Made by a program: the position numbers and the translations under genes
The notes under the pieces: generated by a model
Databases searched by the model: none
Seen by the model: only the letters and a program-made list of their open reading frames with translations
What the model was told of the DNA's origin: nothing
Assembly (NCBI GenBank): GCA_017893485.1
Contig: CM030365.1
Coordinates: forward strand, 33,571,000 to 33,634,999
DNA length: 64,000 nucleotides
Source: Hemerocallis citrina
Lineage: Eukaryota > Streptophyta > Magnoliopsida > Asparagales > Asphodelaceae
Direction of reading: 5' to 3'
In this document: in pieces, positions 1-10,893 of the stretch
Layout of the letters: each line of letters starts with the position of its first letter
Position numbering within the stretch: the stretch's first letter is position 1

Positions 1-940
1 ATGTCCCCAAACTCCGTAGGCCCCCCCAAATCTTCTGCCTATATATTAGTAAGATGAAATGGTTATAAACAAATAACTGTAAGTAAAAAATTGTTCAATA
101 CTATTGCGCCTACCAATTCTTCCCGAACCAGAGCGAAGCTCTGTGTACCAGCGGTGTGCAGCACTAGCTGCTTTGACCGACTGGCAGCTCCCACCTCCGC
201 CCTTTTCTGTACATGCCACAATGAAGTTAACAGAAAAATTCATTACAGCCGCCATACAACCACATACTCATTAGATTTTTGTGTGTTTAATGTAAATACC
301 TGACCGATCGCCGAACTCCAGTAGTGCACAAGAAATTGCCAATTTGAAGGCTCCACATTTTCTGGCACATTCACTGCATTCTCCTCCTCTGAAAGGTCTT
401 TGTTATAAAACATCGACTTCAATTCACTCTTGTGGTCCCTCCACTTCTTGGAGAGTGACTTTTCAACCCAAGGCATAAGGAAGTCGGCGAACGAGAAGTA
501 TTGCTGCAAAATTCATTACCCATCACTAATAATACATATTTCAATAATAATTTTTCGCCGACCAATTATGTATTTTAGATGAGAAATACCTTGATTGTCG
601 TAATAGCAGTGGCCTTTGTGGTGGTTGGCACCTTCGGCCAACTCTCATATGACAAAGGAAGTATGCGGGGGTTCCTTGCTATAACCCCAATGAAGGAAGA
701 AAATTTGCTGGCGTTATCACCAACCGGTTGCCCAACACCGTTCGCCTCCACCTCGATCCTTTCATCATTCTGAAGCCTCCAAACATTCGTCATCTTAGTC
801 CGCCCACGATGTTTTTTGACAGTGGGCGGCGTGCTACCCTCACCCTCTTCTGTTTGACTGCCACTATTATGTAGTGGCTGCTCATCCCCATGGCTCTCGT
901 TGCCATCATTTATATTTAACCTCTTTCCACGCCTCGGCAT
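1..940 (-). CDS. Ptta/En/Spm-family transposon protein (four exons visible, 3' end missing)
   Basis: The start is ATG at 940 (MPRRGKRLNI). Exons read from the minus strand are 940-590, 503-300, 206-114 and 38-1. Introns 589-504, 299-207 and 113-39 all have GT...AG ends and join in phase 0. The product has a basic N-terminus, an acidic/Ser-Thr stretch, then RGRTKMTNVWRL...ERIEVEANGVGQPVG...FSSFIGVIARN and WPKV, followed by QYFSFADF, KWRDHKSELKSMFY, LVHYW and SRSKQLVLHTAGTQSFA. These are the hallmarks of the plant transposase Ptta/En/Spm domain (PF03004 type). The reading frame is open across every junction, so the copy may be intact here. This ORF is usually an accessory or DNA-binding protein of CACTA elements rather than the catalytic transposase; its exact role is not established. 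Exons 3 and 4 are assigned from motif continuity and splice signals and are less certain. Confidence 0.8.
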
Positions 941-1190
941 GTTGTACCTGTCAAGGATTCAATAACTTCTTTAGAGGTGCAAATTTAATTAATAACATGT
1001 TTATAAGAACTATAATAAAATTTGTACTTTAGTAGGATTAACAAACCAACGTAATTATAAAAAAATTTAAAAAATGAGAATTGAGACAAATTAAATTACA
1101 ATGATAGTTTGGTTCAAATGACACTAAGCATAGTTTAATGTAAATAACACAAACCAGTAGAAAATAGGAAGATAATTAAATCGGTGTATT

Positions 1191-2640
1191 AAATTGTTGT
1201 GCATATCCGGAGGATTTTGGCATACGTAGCTATAGCATCCTCAGTTCACAGTGAACCCATTTTGGTTAAAAAAACATGCCAAGATGACAATCAGATGCTT
1301 CAAATAAGCTTCATTAACAGTAAAAGAACATGAATATTCTAGCAGCATACTCGATCAGTTTGGAAGTGATCCCATTTCTGGTTAAAAAATCATGCCAAAG
1401 ATGGCAATCTGCAGGTTACTTTAACAGGACCTTAAAATGAAAATTTCCATTATCTGAGCTTATATGTTGCTCTACCAATTCTTTAGCCCAACTAAATCTA
1501 AAACCCAATTGTTGTGCATATCCGAAGCATTTAGGCATACGTAGCTATAGCATCCTCAGTTCACAATCAACCCATTTAATATCAAAAACACATGCCAAGA
1601 AGACAATCAGATGCATGAAATCAGCTTCATTAACAGTGAAAGAAGATGAGGACTATGCTAGCAGCATACTTAGTTTGGAAGTGAACACATTTTTGGTTAA
1701 AAAATCATGCCAAAGAGGGCAATCAGGTTACTTTAACAGTATCTTAAAATGAAAATTCCCATTATCTAAGCTTATATGTTGCTCTACTAATTCTTGAGCC
1801 CAACTAAATCTAAAACCCAATTGTTGTGCATATCCGGAGGATTTTGGCATACAGCTATAGCATCCTCAGTTCACAGTGAACCCATTTAATATGAAAAAAA
1901 CATGCCAAGAAGGCAATCAGATGCATGAAATAAGCTTCATTAACAGTAAAAGAAGATGAAAATTCTAGCAGCATACTTAGTTAGGAAGTGAACCCATTTT
2001 TTGTTAAAAAATCATGCCAAAGATGGCAAATAGGTTACTTTAACAGTATCTTGAAATGAAAATTTCCATTATCTGAGCATATATATTGCTGTACTAATTC
2101 TTTAGCCCAACTAAATCTAAAACCCAATTGTTCAGCATATCCGGAGGATTTTGGCATACGTAGCTATAACATCCTCAGTTCACAGTGAACCCATTTTGGT
2201 TAAAAAAACATGCGAAGATGACTATCAGATGCATGGAATAAGCTTCTTTAACAGTAAAAGAAGATGAAATTTCTAGCAGCATACTTAGTTTGGAAGTGAA
2301 CCCATTTTTGGTTAAAAAATCATGCCAAAGAGGGCAATCTGCAGGTAACTTTACAGTTTCTTGAAATGAAAATTTACATTATCTGAGCATATATGTTGCT
2401 CCACTAATTCTTGTGCCCAACTAAATCTAAAACCCAATTGTTGTGCATATCCGGACCATTTAGGCATACGTAGCTATAGCATCCTCAGTTCACAGTGAAC
2501 CCATTTTATATCAAAAAAACATGCCAAGAAGACAGTCAGATGCATGAAATCAGCTTCATTAACAGGATAAGAACATGAAAATTTCCATTACCTAATCATA
2601 TATTTTTCTATTAATTCTTCATCCCAACTAAACCAGTCAT
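1191..2640. repeat. Five-copy ~310-bp tandem array inside the CACTA element
   Basis: The landmark TTGTTGTGCATATCCGGA recurs at 1194, 1509, 1821, 2128 (TTGTTCAGC variant) and 2438, giving periods of 315, 312, 307 and 310 bp. Each unit holds two related half-units, one with GTGAACCCATTT...AACATGCCAAGA and one with GAAGTGAACCCATTTTTGG...TCATGCCAAAGA, so the array is a dimeric higher-order repeat. It lies between the GC-rich leader and the gene start at 940, where a 5' intron or regulatory region would be expected. It has no open frame. Confidence 0.9.
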
Positions 2641-2714
2641 GTTAAGGAAATCAACATGCATCTATCAGAAAAAACATGCTAAGTTTCAAAAATAAGGGGA
2701 ATCAATAGATGATA

Positions 2715-2985
2715 CCGAAGAGAGAGAGAGAGCGGGGCGACGAGCGCGGGGGGAGGAGATAGAGAGAGAGCGGGGCGACACGGTCGTTTCCGATCACCGA
2801 TTCACCTCCAAATCGGGATAGGGAGGAGGGAAATCGAAAATGGCGAAGGGAAGAAGGGACGATGACGAATGTTCGAAGGCCGTCGAAGAGGACGAAGCGG
2901 CGGAGGCAAACGCGCGGGAAGTAGAGCGAGGAAGGAGGGAAAACGAAGTGCCCACTTTTTTTTAATTTTTTTGGGGTTTGGGAAA
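2715..2985 (-). promoter_or_regulatory. GC-rich, pyrimidine-rich leader/promoter region of the CACTA gene
   Basis: This block is strikingly GC-rich against the surrounding A/T-rich DNA. On the minus strand it is pyrimidine-rich (CTCTCTCTCT runs, TTCCCTCCTCCC), as plant 5' untranslated leaders often are. It lies just inside the subterminal repeats and upstream of the minus-strand gene. No TATA box is obvious. The promoter role is inferred from position and composition. Confidence 0.5.
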
Positions 2986-3029
2986 ATGGCGAGCGAAAGG
3001 TTAGGGTAGATGGGATTTATCGCAGCTTT

Positions 3030-3245
3030 TCACCGGCGTTTTAATTAGACACGCCGGTGAATAATACACTTCACCGGCGTTTTTAAATAAAACGCCGGTG
3101 ATTACGTGGATTCACCGGCGTTTTAATTTGGCCACCGGTATATAACCATCCCATCTGGTGCCCCATTCCTAATCGCTACCTACCCCGGCGCTACTAGTAA
3201 AACGCCGGGGAATATTCGCCGGTAAATCTAGTTTCTTTTGTAGTG
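3030..3245 (-). repeat. CACTA terminus and subterminal inverted motifs
   Basis: The terminal sequence on the minus strand is CACTACAAAAGAAAC (3245-3231). Inwards there are inverted pairs built from TTCACCGGCGTTTTAATT and its complement ACGCCGGTGAA (around 3030-3062, 3069-3102 and 3110-3142), and a further pair CCCCGGCG...CGCCGGGG (3183-3211). Short, clustered, inverted subterminal motifs of this kind are the binding sites of TNPA-like proteins in En/Spm elements. Each pair could also form a hairpin. Confidence 0.85.
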
Positions 3246-3623
3246 ATAGTAACAAAATAATAGTAGTAAGAAGTAGTATGAAACAAAATAAAATGGATGT
3301 ATGGAAATAAATAAGAAAGAAAAGGAGAGTATAAGAATAAAAGCATTGGAATAATGTCGATGCAGTAGGAATTATTTGAAAATAGATCAAGAGTGCAAAG
3401 GATTATTAGGTGGCTAAAAGTAATGATAATAAAGAGAGCAGTATGATAACAAAATTTCGAGACAAAAAATAAACCAATAAATAATTGAGAAGATCATAAA
3501 AGTTTAAAAGCTAGTTAGTAGTAGCTAATACGAATTTGAAAAAATTTACGAAAAGATATGCTAGTTAAAGGAAAACGGGAAGGATAAAATTGTCAAAAGC
3601 ATAAACTAAACTAGTAGTATATA
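3246..3623 (-). other. A/T-rich interior of an old non-coding LTR element (left piece of H)
   Basis: This 378-bp A/T-rich stretch has no convincing ORF. In composition it resembles 19222-22210, from which it is separated by the nested elements B and A. I interpret it as the same interior, interrupted on its left by the CACTA element. Confidence 0.4.
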
Positions 3624-3660
3624 CTACGTGTAATACCCCGGATTGTACAATGCTTAGATA

Positions 3661-3672
3661 TATGTATGTATG

Positions 3673-3760
<88 letters not shown>
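3661..3760. repeat. Compound microsatellite (TATG)n(TA)n(GA)n
   Basis: TATG repeats pass into a long TA run and then a long GA run. The tract lies near the start of solo LTR B. Confidence 0.95.
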
Positions 3761-3761
<1 letters not shown>

Positions 3762-6700
3762 TATATGAGTGTATATGATTGTAGTGTTTTGTTTGATTTT
3801 GCTATCGTTGGTGTGCGGTTAGGTTTGCGGGGCGGTTCATGAGGATGGTTGCGTTCTAGAAGATGCACGAGAGTGAGGAGGACCAATACTGGTATAAATA
3901 CTAGTTTGTGGTACGATACCTATGCAAATATATCATTGTATGATACTACGATGGGTATATCTTGCGTACACTCGATAAACCTCTAATCTCTCATCTAAGA
4001 ATCCAATTAAGGACTAAATAGTGCAGCCAATCCATTGTACCCCAAAACCAATGGCTTAAGACCATGGTTTGTACCAAAACCACCCTAAACCTACACCCTA
4101 CTACCCTAAAATCCGGCCCCCACCTTCCTCTCTCTTTCCTCACTCATTTTCCCACTAAAAACCCCCTATTTCTTCTCCTATGTTCTTAAAATTTCAGAAC
4201 TCAAACCCAAGAAAAGAAAGAGAAGGAGAGAAAGGAAGAAAGATTGAAGAAGGAGCTCTTGGAGTGAACTCTTGGAGAAGTGAAGCTCAAAGCTATCATC
4301 TACTCTACAATCAACTCAGGGTGGGGAGTTTCTCTAAACCTTATTGTTGTTTCTTGTAGATTTCTTGCATGCATGTGAAGTAGTAGGAGTTAGGATGATT
4401 GTTTAAGAGATTGGAAGTTGAATCTGAAACTAGAACTGAAATCTTGATCTGCATGCCACTTTCTAGAATTTTCCGAGAGCAAACCACATGGAACTTGATG
4501 ATGAAATTTTCAAAGATTTTTTCCTTATATGTCTAGATGATTCATTAATTATTTCATATTTTCTGATATTATTTGGTATTTTAATAAAATCCATTTGTGG
4601 AACAGTGCCGTAAGGCAGTAGCAGAAATTGTTTACTGTGATACCTGAGATTGTTGGATTTTTCATAATTAATTGGAGCTAGATCTTAATCTGAAATTTTT
4701 ACCATGTTTTCCCACATGTATCTAGACTTTACAGAAGAAAAAAGAAATAAATTGGATCATTTTACAGACATGTTCAAAATTAATCTATCAACAGTATCTA
4801 GAACTGTGACTGAAGGACAGGATGATCTTTGTGCCTAATTAAAACATGAAGAACTCAGTGTATACTTGGAATTTGGACATGAAACCTTTTGCATGTTGTT
4901 TATGATGAGTATAGGATTTATGATGGATTTTATAGCACGTACTATGCTGGATTCAGTCAGATTAGATACCCTGTAGAGATGACACAATTGAGGCTCCTTA
5001 AGAGCAAATTTTGAGGAGGTGTTTCCTTAGAGGATTGTAGTAGACATCAAGACCTTTCCAACAAGACCTATTTGAGGTGATTCTAGTGAGTTTTTGATTT
5101 AATATGATTTTTGCAACACTGGACAGAGACCAGGATTTGAGCTGAGTGCTCTGGTTGAGAAAGTCTTAGTGTGTGACTTGGTACACCTGAGAGTAATGTG
5201 TGTTTTAGGGAGATCTAATGGCATATTTTGGACTTGTGACCAACTGGAGGAATGTTGAGGACACCCACACCTTTCCATAGAAGCTGGGTTTGCAGCATTC
5301 GGATGGGTAGGTAGTGACTTATGCTACCGGTAAGGTGCAGCCCGTGTTTAGGAAATACACAGGCTGAGGCTTGAGAGACCATTTTGAGGACCTAGATGAT
5401 AGAATTTGAGGTTACGATCAACTAGGAAGTTGTAGCCTAGGTTCTTATCTTTTCGGATTGGGCTTGCACACCCCAATCGGAGTTGTATCGAGGGAGTTAT
5501 GATCTTTTTAAGTTTCGGACAGAAACCCCGTAGGTTGCTTAGTCTTGAGTTTTGACTAGGTGTTGTGAGGACCTTCCCCATGTGTACCATTAGAGTTGAT
5601 AACTCTTTGTCTAGGAACGTTTGGTATCTATTATTGGTTTTGTTTGACTCCCATGGTGGATTTGTGACTCAAGTTAGTCCCTAGGGTTGGGTGATACCCT
5701 GCATCTGTTGACCCAAAGTTATGAACTTCCACCGAAGCGTAGGACGTCGAGCCGTGCCATCAAATTGAGTTCATTACCCGGGGAGGGGTGAACGCACAAA
5801 TTCTTCTCCCGATGAGGGATAAACAATGAGTTCATTATCCGGTGAGGGGTGAACACGCACATTCATTACCGAATAGGGGTGAATACAGGCCACGGAACTG
5901 GACAAACTCCAAGCTAGGGGAAGTGGCGAATCGAACTGGTAATGCCAGGGCCAGAAGTTGGTGAACAAAATTTTGGAAGCAATCTCTTTTCACCCAAGTG
6001 TTTAGAAGAGGGTAGGATTAGAGTGATGACTTAGGGGTTTTGTAATTGCATTAGTACTAGCATACCATAGTCGAGTGTTGTACTCTCCTGTCGTAGGGAT
6101 ACGCTTTTGGTACTCATGATTGAGTCCTCGGTCTCGTATCTCGATCTGTTAATTCCCAAAGTTTGTCGGAGTAAAGAACCGGAGGCTAGGGGAATTTGAC
6201 CCTCGAGGCCATCACGTTCCTATGCACGTAGGATACTTCATACATCAGTTCATTGTCCGGGTAGGGGTGAACGCACATATCATTGACGTTAGGCGACCGG
6301 GTAGGTACGAGTACCGGGTAGGTACGGGTACCGGGTAGGTACATCGGTCTTGCAACCGACTTTAACGCGGCTTTCTGAAGAGGTCCGTATGCGGGTACTG
6401 AGTGGCAAACAAGAACACCACTTAGGCACTGCAATGGCGGAACTAGATCGACCAACTGCAACCTCCTTGGGCACGGACAATCTATTGGGAACAGGTTGAG
6501 TACAAGAGTAGGATTCATGGCGAGGGTTTGAACCCCTAAACTATGGGGAAAGATGACTAGATTTGGGGGCATATGTAGTATAGGATGCATTCATTTCCAA
6601 AGTCTTGCTTGCGTTAGAGTCAGACATGTGATTTATTGCATCTAGTCATAGGATCATGGCATACCACTGCGCTAGAACCCGAATCCATTAAACCCTTGTT

Positions 6701-7453
6701 TGGCACATCACTTTTCTTTTGCATAAAATTATGGTTGTGATTGTATATTAGAGGATCACTGTTATTATCAGCCTTGCGTCAGTCGAAGTACTATCATTCC
6801 CCACCTTTTAGGTATTGGTTCTACCTTTCGAACAGGTGCAGAGATATTAGATTCGCGCAGCAGGAGACTCAAGCCGAGGAGCAAGCCCCAGGTGTAATAT
6901 CCTGATTTTTCAATAAATGAAAAATTATTTATTTTGCACGTAGTGTGCACGTGCAATATTTTGGGTTGAATTATTTTTATAATGATGTGTAAAAATATTT
7001 AAATATGTGTTCTCAAATTATTTTAGTACAAAAAGCCTTTCTTTAAAGCCTTATTTTAATTTAATGAAAAGCCTTTTTTTCTTAAAAGCCCAAATGTATT
7101 TTATTTTATTTATTTTTATAAACTATTTTGGCCCAAAAAGAAAGCCCATGAATTAATCTATTTTAATTAAACTTGTCATGTAGAAGACTTTTTTTAACTA
7201 ATTTATTTTTTGTACAAATTAAAATGTACAAATTTGGCCTAGTTGCATGCACGTGCACTACACGTACACGTGCTATGCACACCCTAGAGGAGGCCGGGAT
7301 TCATTCTTTTGGAGGGATTTTCAAAATTAAGCATGGTGATCATGGAGGTAGTTTCTTAGTTGTGGGTAGTTTTTCTAACTCCTACTTTGATCTAAGCCCT
7401 TCATTCTACAACCACCAAAGCAATCTTGGCCCTCCATCTCACTCATTTCCTAG

Positions 7454-7461
7454 TATAAATA
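7454..7461 (+). promoter_or_regulatory. TATA box of the 5' LTR of A
   Basis: TATAAATA followed by a C run. The same box is at 16074-16081 in the 3' LTR and, on the minus strand, at 31405-31412 in the C LTR, also next to a C run. Transcription probably starts 25-35 bp downstream. Upstream, G-box cores (CACGTG) cluster at about 6948 and 7246-7272. Confidence 0.7.
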
Positions 7462-8574
7462 CCCCCCCCCCCCTCTCATGGCTAATTTTCATATGCAAAG
7501 TATATTTCCAAGTTATAGTATTTAGTGATAGTGTGAGATATAAAGATAGAGAGTTTGTGTGGGTTTGCTTGCTTGGAGTGGCCGGCTATCACCTAAGGAA
7601 GCTTTCGGTTGGACTAGAAGAAACATTCGGTTTTGGCTAGGAGGTTTGGCTTGGAGCTTGTGCGTGCTTTTGGCTAGGAGGAGGTGCTTTCATCTACAAG
7701 GACTTGGTTGCTTTTTGTGTTTTCTCTCCATTCAAGGTGGGTAAAATATTTCATATTTCTAATATAGGAGTCCATGCTAGTTTTTATTATCAACACTATA
7801 CATGAAAAATACTAATAAGAGCCCACTTTAATTGAAAAGTTAGTGTATGAATGGATTGAAATGATGTGATTAACTTGTGTGAAATTCGAGTATGAAATTA
7901 AAATTATATGTAGAATTCTCCATGATTATTAATTTGATTGAATGATGGTGGAATGTTGCTAGCATGATGTGTGAAAATCTCCAATTTAATTGCTTGTAAA
8001 TTGTATGGTTGAAGCATGAAATTGATTAAGTAAATGGCACACTTTAAAATTTGAATAGAGAGTTTCTCAAATGCTCGAGTTGTAATTATGTTAATTAATG
8101 AGTAGTAGTATATTCTGTGACATAGATGAACCAATGAAATTACATTGTTGTCATCAAAATAGAACTACTCAAAAGTTAGTATTTTTGAGTTTTACCTATT
8201 CATGTGCTAAATAAACCCACTTGTTGATATGGATATGGACAAATCCAAAAATGTATGTATTTGTGAATAAAGATTAACAACAGTGAATTGTCATAAGAGA
8301 ATTGTGAAATGAAAAGGGATTAGAAGACTAATTGTTTAGTCAATGTCGAAAATAAAAGAAATAGTAGATTTAATGAGTACTTCATTGATTTGTGGGAAGA
8401 AATACATTTTTATAGTACAAAAAATTATTTTTATCTTCCTGGTATGAGTGAAAATTAATCTGGAAGTTTTCAGTAAATTTTACCAAAGCAATAAGAAACT
8501 ATGGTTATGTGAACATCGAGTTGTTTTTAAAACAGTACGAAAATAATACATATGGACTTTTGTTTGGGTTTGTG

Positions 8575-8820
8575 ACAACCCGAGCCAGTGGCTCAGGCGG
8601 TCTTTTACTGCGGTTTGCTTCTCTGAGCGGTGCGGTTCGAACCCCGGCCTTCACCACTTTTTTTACCAACTGAGTATATATATATATAACTGTCGACCGA
8701 ACCATATATACTTAATTCGCTCCTTACTAATCGCTAGCACAGTTCAGGCCATACGGCGGGTGCTCTTGGCCCTCTTCCTGTTGCGACTGGGTTCGATTCT
8801 CACCCTTCGCGTTTATAAAA
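8575..8820 (+). mobile_element. tRNA-derived SINE-like dimer within the 5' LTR of A
   Basis: Module 1 has a box A-like GTGGCTCAGGCGG (8588-8600), a box B GGTTCGAACCCC (8634-8645) and a T7 tract (8658-8664). Module 2 has a box A-like TAGCACAGTTCAGG (8735-8748) and a box B-like GGTTCGATTCT (8790-8800). These are internal RNA polymerase III promoter elements of tRNA type. Neither folds into an evident full tRNA. The flanks share an imperfect T-rich/GGG...TTGT similarity that may be a decayed target duplication. The same block is in the 3' LTR, so it was in the LTR before A transposed. Confidence 0.6.
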
Positions 8821-10301
8821 AAATATTTTTTTTGGGAGTTGTAGATGTCCAAAAAATCTGGAAAAAATAGGGTAATTCTCAGAAAAATATAAGGAATTTT
8901 ATAGGAATGATTTGAGTATTATTTGAATGAATTTAACTATGGTTGTAGTTAAAAATGCATAGATTGATATATGAGTTTATATAGATTATTGTTATGTGAT
9001 TATAATTTGACAAAAGAAGTGAATGGGAACTTCAAGTATTAATTTGGTAAAAAGAGATGTAGTTGTGTGACATGATGCAAGTATTTCCTCACTTGTGGAA
9101 TAACATGAAATGTGTACATTGTTTAGTAATGTAGAATTATCATGATGTGACAATTGGTAAGTATATGCAAATTTTGTGTAATGATGGACTTGTGAGCAAA
9201 GTGAATTCATGAATTGAAAGAGATGTACATGTGAGTTTGAGAACTCGACATGGAAATGGTATAAATTGAAGATTGTGAAATGAAATTTGAAATAGAGTAG
9301 CTAAGTCTCCCCGGCATCGAGAAATGAAATAAAGTGAAATTAGACCAAGGTTGGTCAAGATGAAATGAATGAATAAGTCCGGTTGATGGAGAGGCTAACT
9401 CTAGAGATTAATTTTGTTCATGATTTTTAATAAAACTAAGGACTAGTGCATAGTGAAGATGTGATGAAAGTAAGAGAAAAACATTGAGTATGAGGGCCCT
9501 GGGTAGCGGCGAGAGCGTATCCCAGGAATTCCCATGACGAGTCTGGGTGAGGATACTGTTCCAGAGTACCGTCCCAGTGGCGATGCTCGTGGGATGTTTG
9601 AAGACTACGGGTGGTGTCATGTTTATGGTGAGAGCCTATCCCAGGAATTCCCATGATGCGTCTGGGTGAGGATACTACTCCAGAGTGCCTAAACATGAGT
9701 TCGTAGGTCAGATAACATCTAGGATACTTACCGTAATTACAGTAGTAGATTGAATCATAACGGGGGATCGAACCCTATAAAGATGAAGAACGAATAAGGG
9801 CTTGCCCTCGGACCTATGTAGTATGGGATGCATAGAATCCGAACAAGTGCGCATTAGTGTCATGTAACATAAATAAATACATTAAGGATTAAGTGCACGA
9901 TCACAACACGACATCAATAGGGTAGTCCCTTTAGTTTGAATGTGACAAGTTTGTGTTTGCTAAATATGAAAAGTTAAGTTATACTATTTCCGGCATAGAG
10001 AGGATGGCCGTGTATAATGTTCGTCGGTTGAATAAACTGACGTACCCACAGTCTTATATGCAGGTAAATGTCATGTTAAAGATTAAAAGAGGATGGATGC
10101 TTAAAGATTATATTATGCTGTTGTACTTGTATCAAATTGTTGTATTTTACTTCCGTTGTGCAAGAGAAAGTGTAATTATGATGTAAACTCTGATGTATGA
10201 TGAAAAGTTTTAATTTCCCTGTAAAATTGTACTAAAGAAAGTAAAAAGATCCTGTAGAACATCTCGAATTCAGTGTATTTGGGATTCGGGGCGTTACAGA
10301 G

Positions 10302-10313
10302 TGGTATCAGAGC
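10302..10313 (+). other. Primer binding site (initiator Met-tRNA) of A
   Basis: TGGTATCAGAGC starts three bases after the 5' LTR end. It is the usual plant sequence complementary to the 3' end of methionine initiator tRNA, where minus-strand DNA synthesis is primed. Confidence 0.95.
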
Positions 10314-10467
10314 TACGCTTTCTACACTTTCACACTTGTACAAATTTATAGGGAACGACACCCTAGAAGTGGACATTAGAGTGTGTGTTTGAATCTAGAG
10401 ATTTAAATGTAAGTGACTTATATTTGTGTTGCTCTAAGATTTATGCTTCTTCCTCTCTATTTCTAAG

Positions 10468-10893
10468 ATGGCTGATCACTTCGACCCTGCTGGAGGCGAC
10501 GACTGGCATATCATTGAGGAAGAGTACCATCCTGGACAGGCAGATTCCGAGGACGAGTACTATCCAGGGCAAGCTGATTCTGACGGTGAAGAATGGCCTG
10601 AATCCCGAGAGATCACCCCACCTCCGGATTCATCTGATGATTCTTCTTCTGACGAAGAGGAAGTACCAGTTCCAAGTGGTCTTGTAACTTCTCTTCAGAG
10701 GCAAGTGGAAACCCTGAAGGAGAGAGTTGGATTGTTGGAGGCTCAGCTGGAGAAGCAGAAGGCCGACTATTCCGTTCTTAGCCATCGGATTTGGGAACTT
10801 GAGAAGAAAAAGAACCTAACGGATGTGCTGAAGGATGAGGTTGATGAACTACGGGAAGAACTTCGAGCAGCGAAGAGGACCCGTAGGAGTTAG
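10468..10893 (+). CDS. Extra coiled-coil ORF upstream of gag in element A
   Basis: A 141-codon protein starting MADHFDPAGGDDW. Residues 1-70 are very acidic and contain the imperfect repeat YHPGQADSEDE / YYPGQADSDGE and a Ser/Asp-rich tract (SSDDSSSDEEE). From about residue 74 to the end there is a strongly heptad-like stretch (LQRQVETLKERVGLLEAQLEKQ...LREELRAAKR), predicting a coiled coil, with a basic KRTRRS tail. ATG is preceded directly by a pyrimidine tract and TTTCTAAG, a good splice acceptor. A homologue in the same place in element C (42322-42704) shows it is an ancestral component of this lineage. It is not Gag and has no domain I recognise. Oligomerisation or Gag partnership is only a guess. 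Confidence 0.75.
   Translation: MADHFDPAGGDDWHIIEEEYHPGQADSEDEYYPGQADSDGEEWPESREITPPPDSSDDSSSDEEEVPVPSGLVTSLQRQVETLKERVGLLEAQLEKQKADYSVLSHRIWELEKKKNLTDVLKDEVDELREELRAAKRTRRS

Larger units (their letters stand above)
1..3245 (-). mobile_element. CACTA (En/Spm) DNA transposon, 5'-side portion; other end outside window
   Basis: The minus strand begins at 3245 with CACTACAAAAGAAAC, the diagnostic CACTA terminus. Inside it come subterminal inverted motifs, a GC-rich leader, a tandem array and a spliced gene of the plant Ptta/En/Spm type, all reading leftwards. The left terminus and the main transposase (TNPD-like) are not in the window, so autonomy cannot be judged. CACTA elements make 3-bp target duplications; ATA follows the terminus at 3246-3248, but its partner lies outside the window. 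The element sits in A/T-rich DNA resembling the interior of LTR element H. Confidence 0.88.
6893..10298 (+). repeat. 5' LTR of element A
   Basis: It begins TGTAATATCCTG and ends GGGGCGTTACA. A TATA box lies at 7454, a donor-like site at 7736, a SINE-like dimer at 8575-8820, a tandem array with CCCAGGAATTCCCATGA at 9506-9690, and the motif CTATGTAGTATGGGATGCAT at 9814-9833. Small ORFs here are not conserved as proteins and are not annotated. Confidence 0.95.

Noticed and set aside
3169..3390. 73-codon ORF over the CACTA terminus
   Set aside because: It crosses the element boundary and is A/T-rich without any domain.
6186..6590. 134-codon minus ORF in LTR B
   Set aside because: It lies in the LTR repeat region with ACCGGGTAGGTACG runs and has no homologous frame in other LTRs.
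7173..7744. ORFs of 155 and 61 codons in the 5' LTR of A, repeated at 15793-16360
   Set aside because: The longer frame is broken by small indels in the 3' LTR copy and has no recognisable domain. The region spans the LTR TATA box.
8575..8665. Functional tRNA gene
   Set aside because: Box A and box B fit, but paired acceptor and anticodon stems are not evident. It is treated as SINE-derived.
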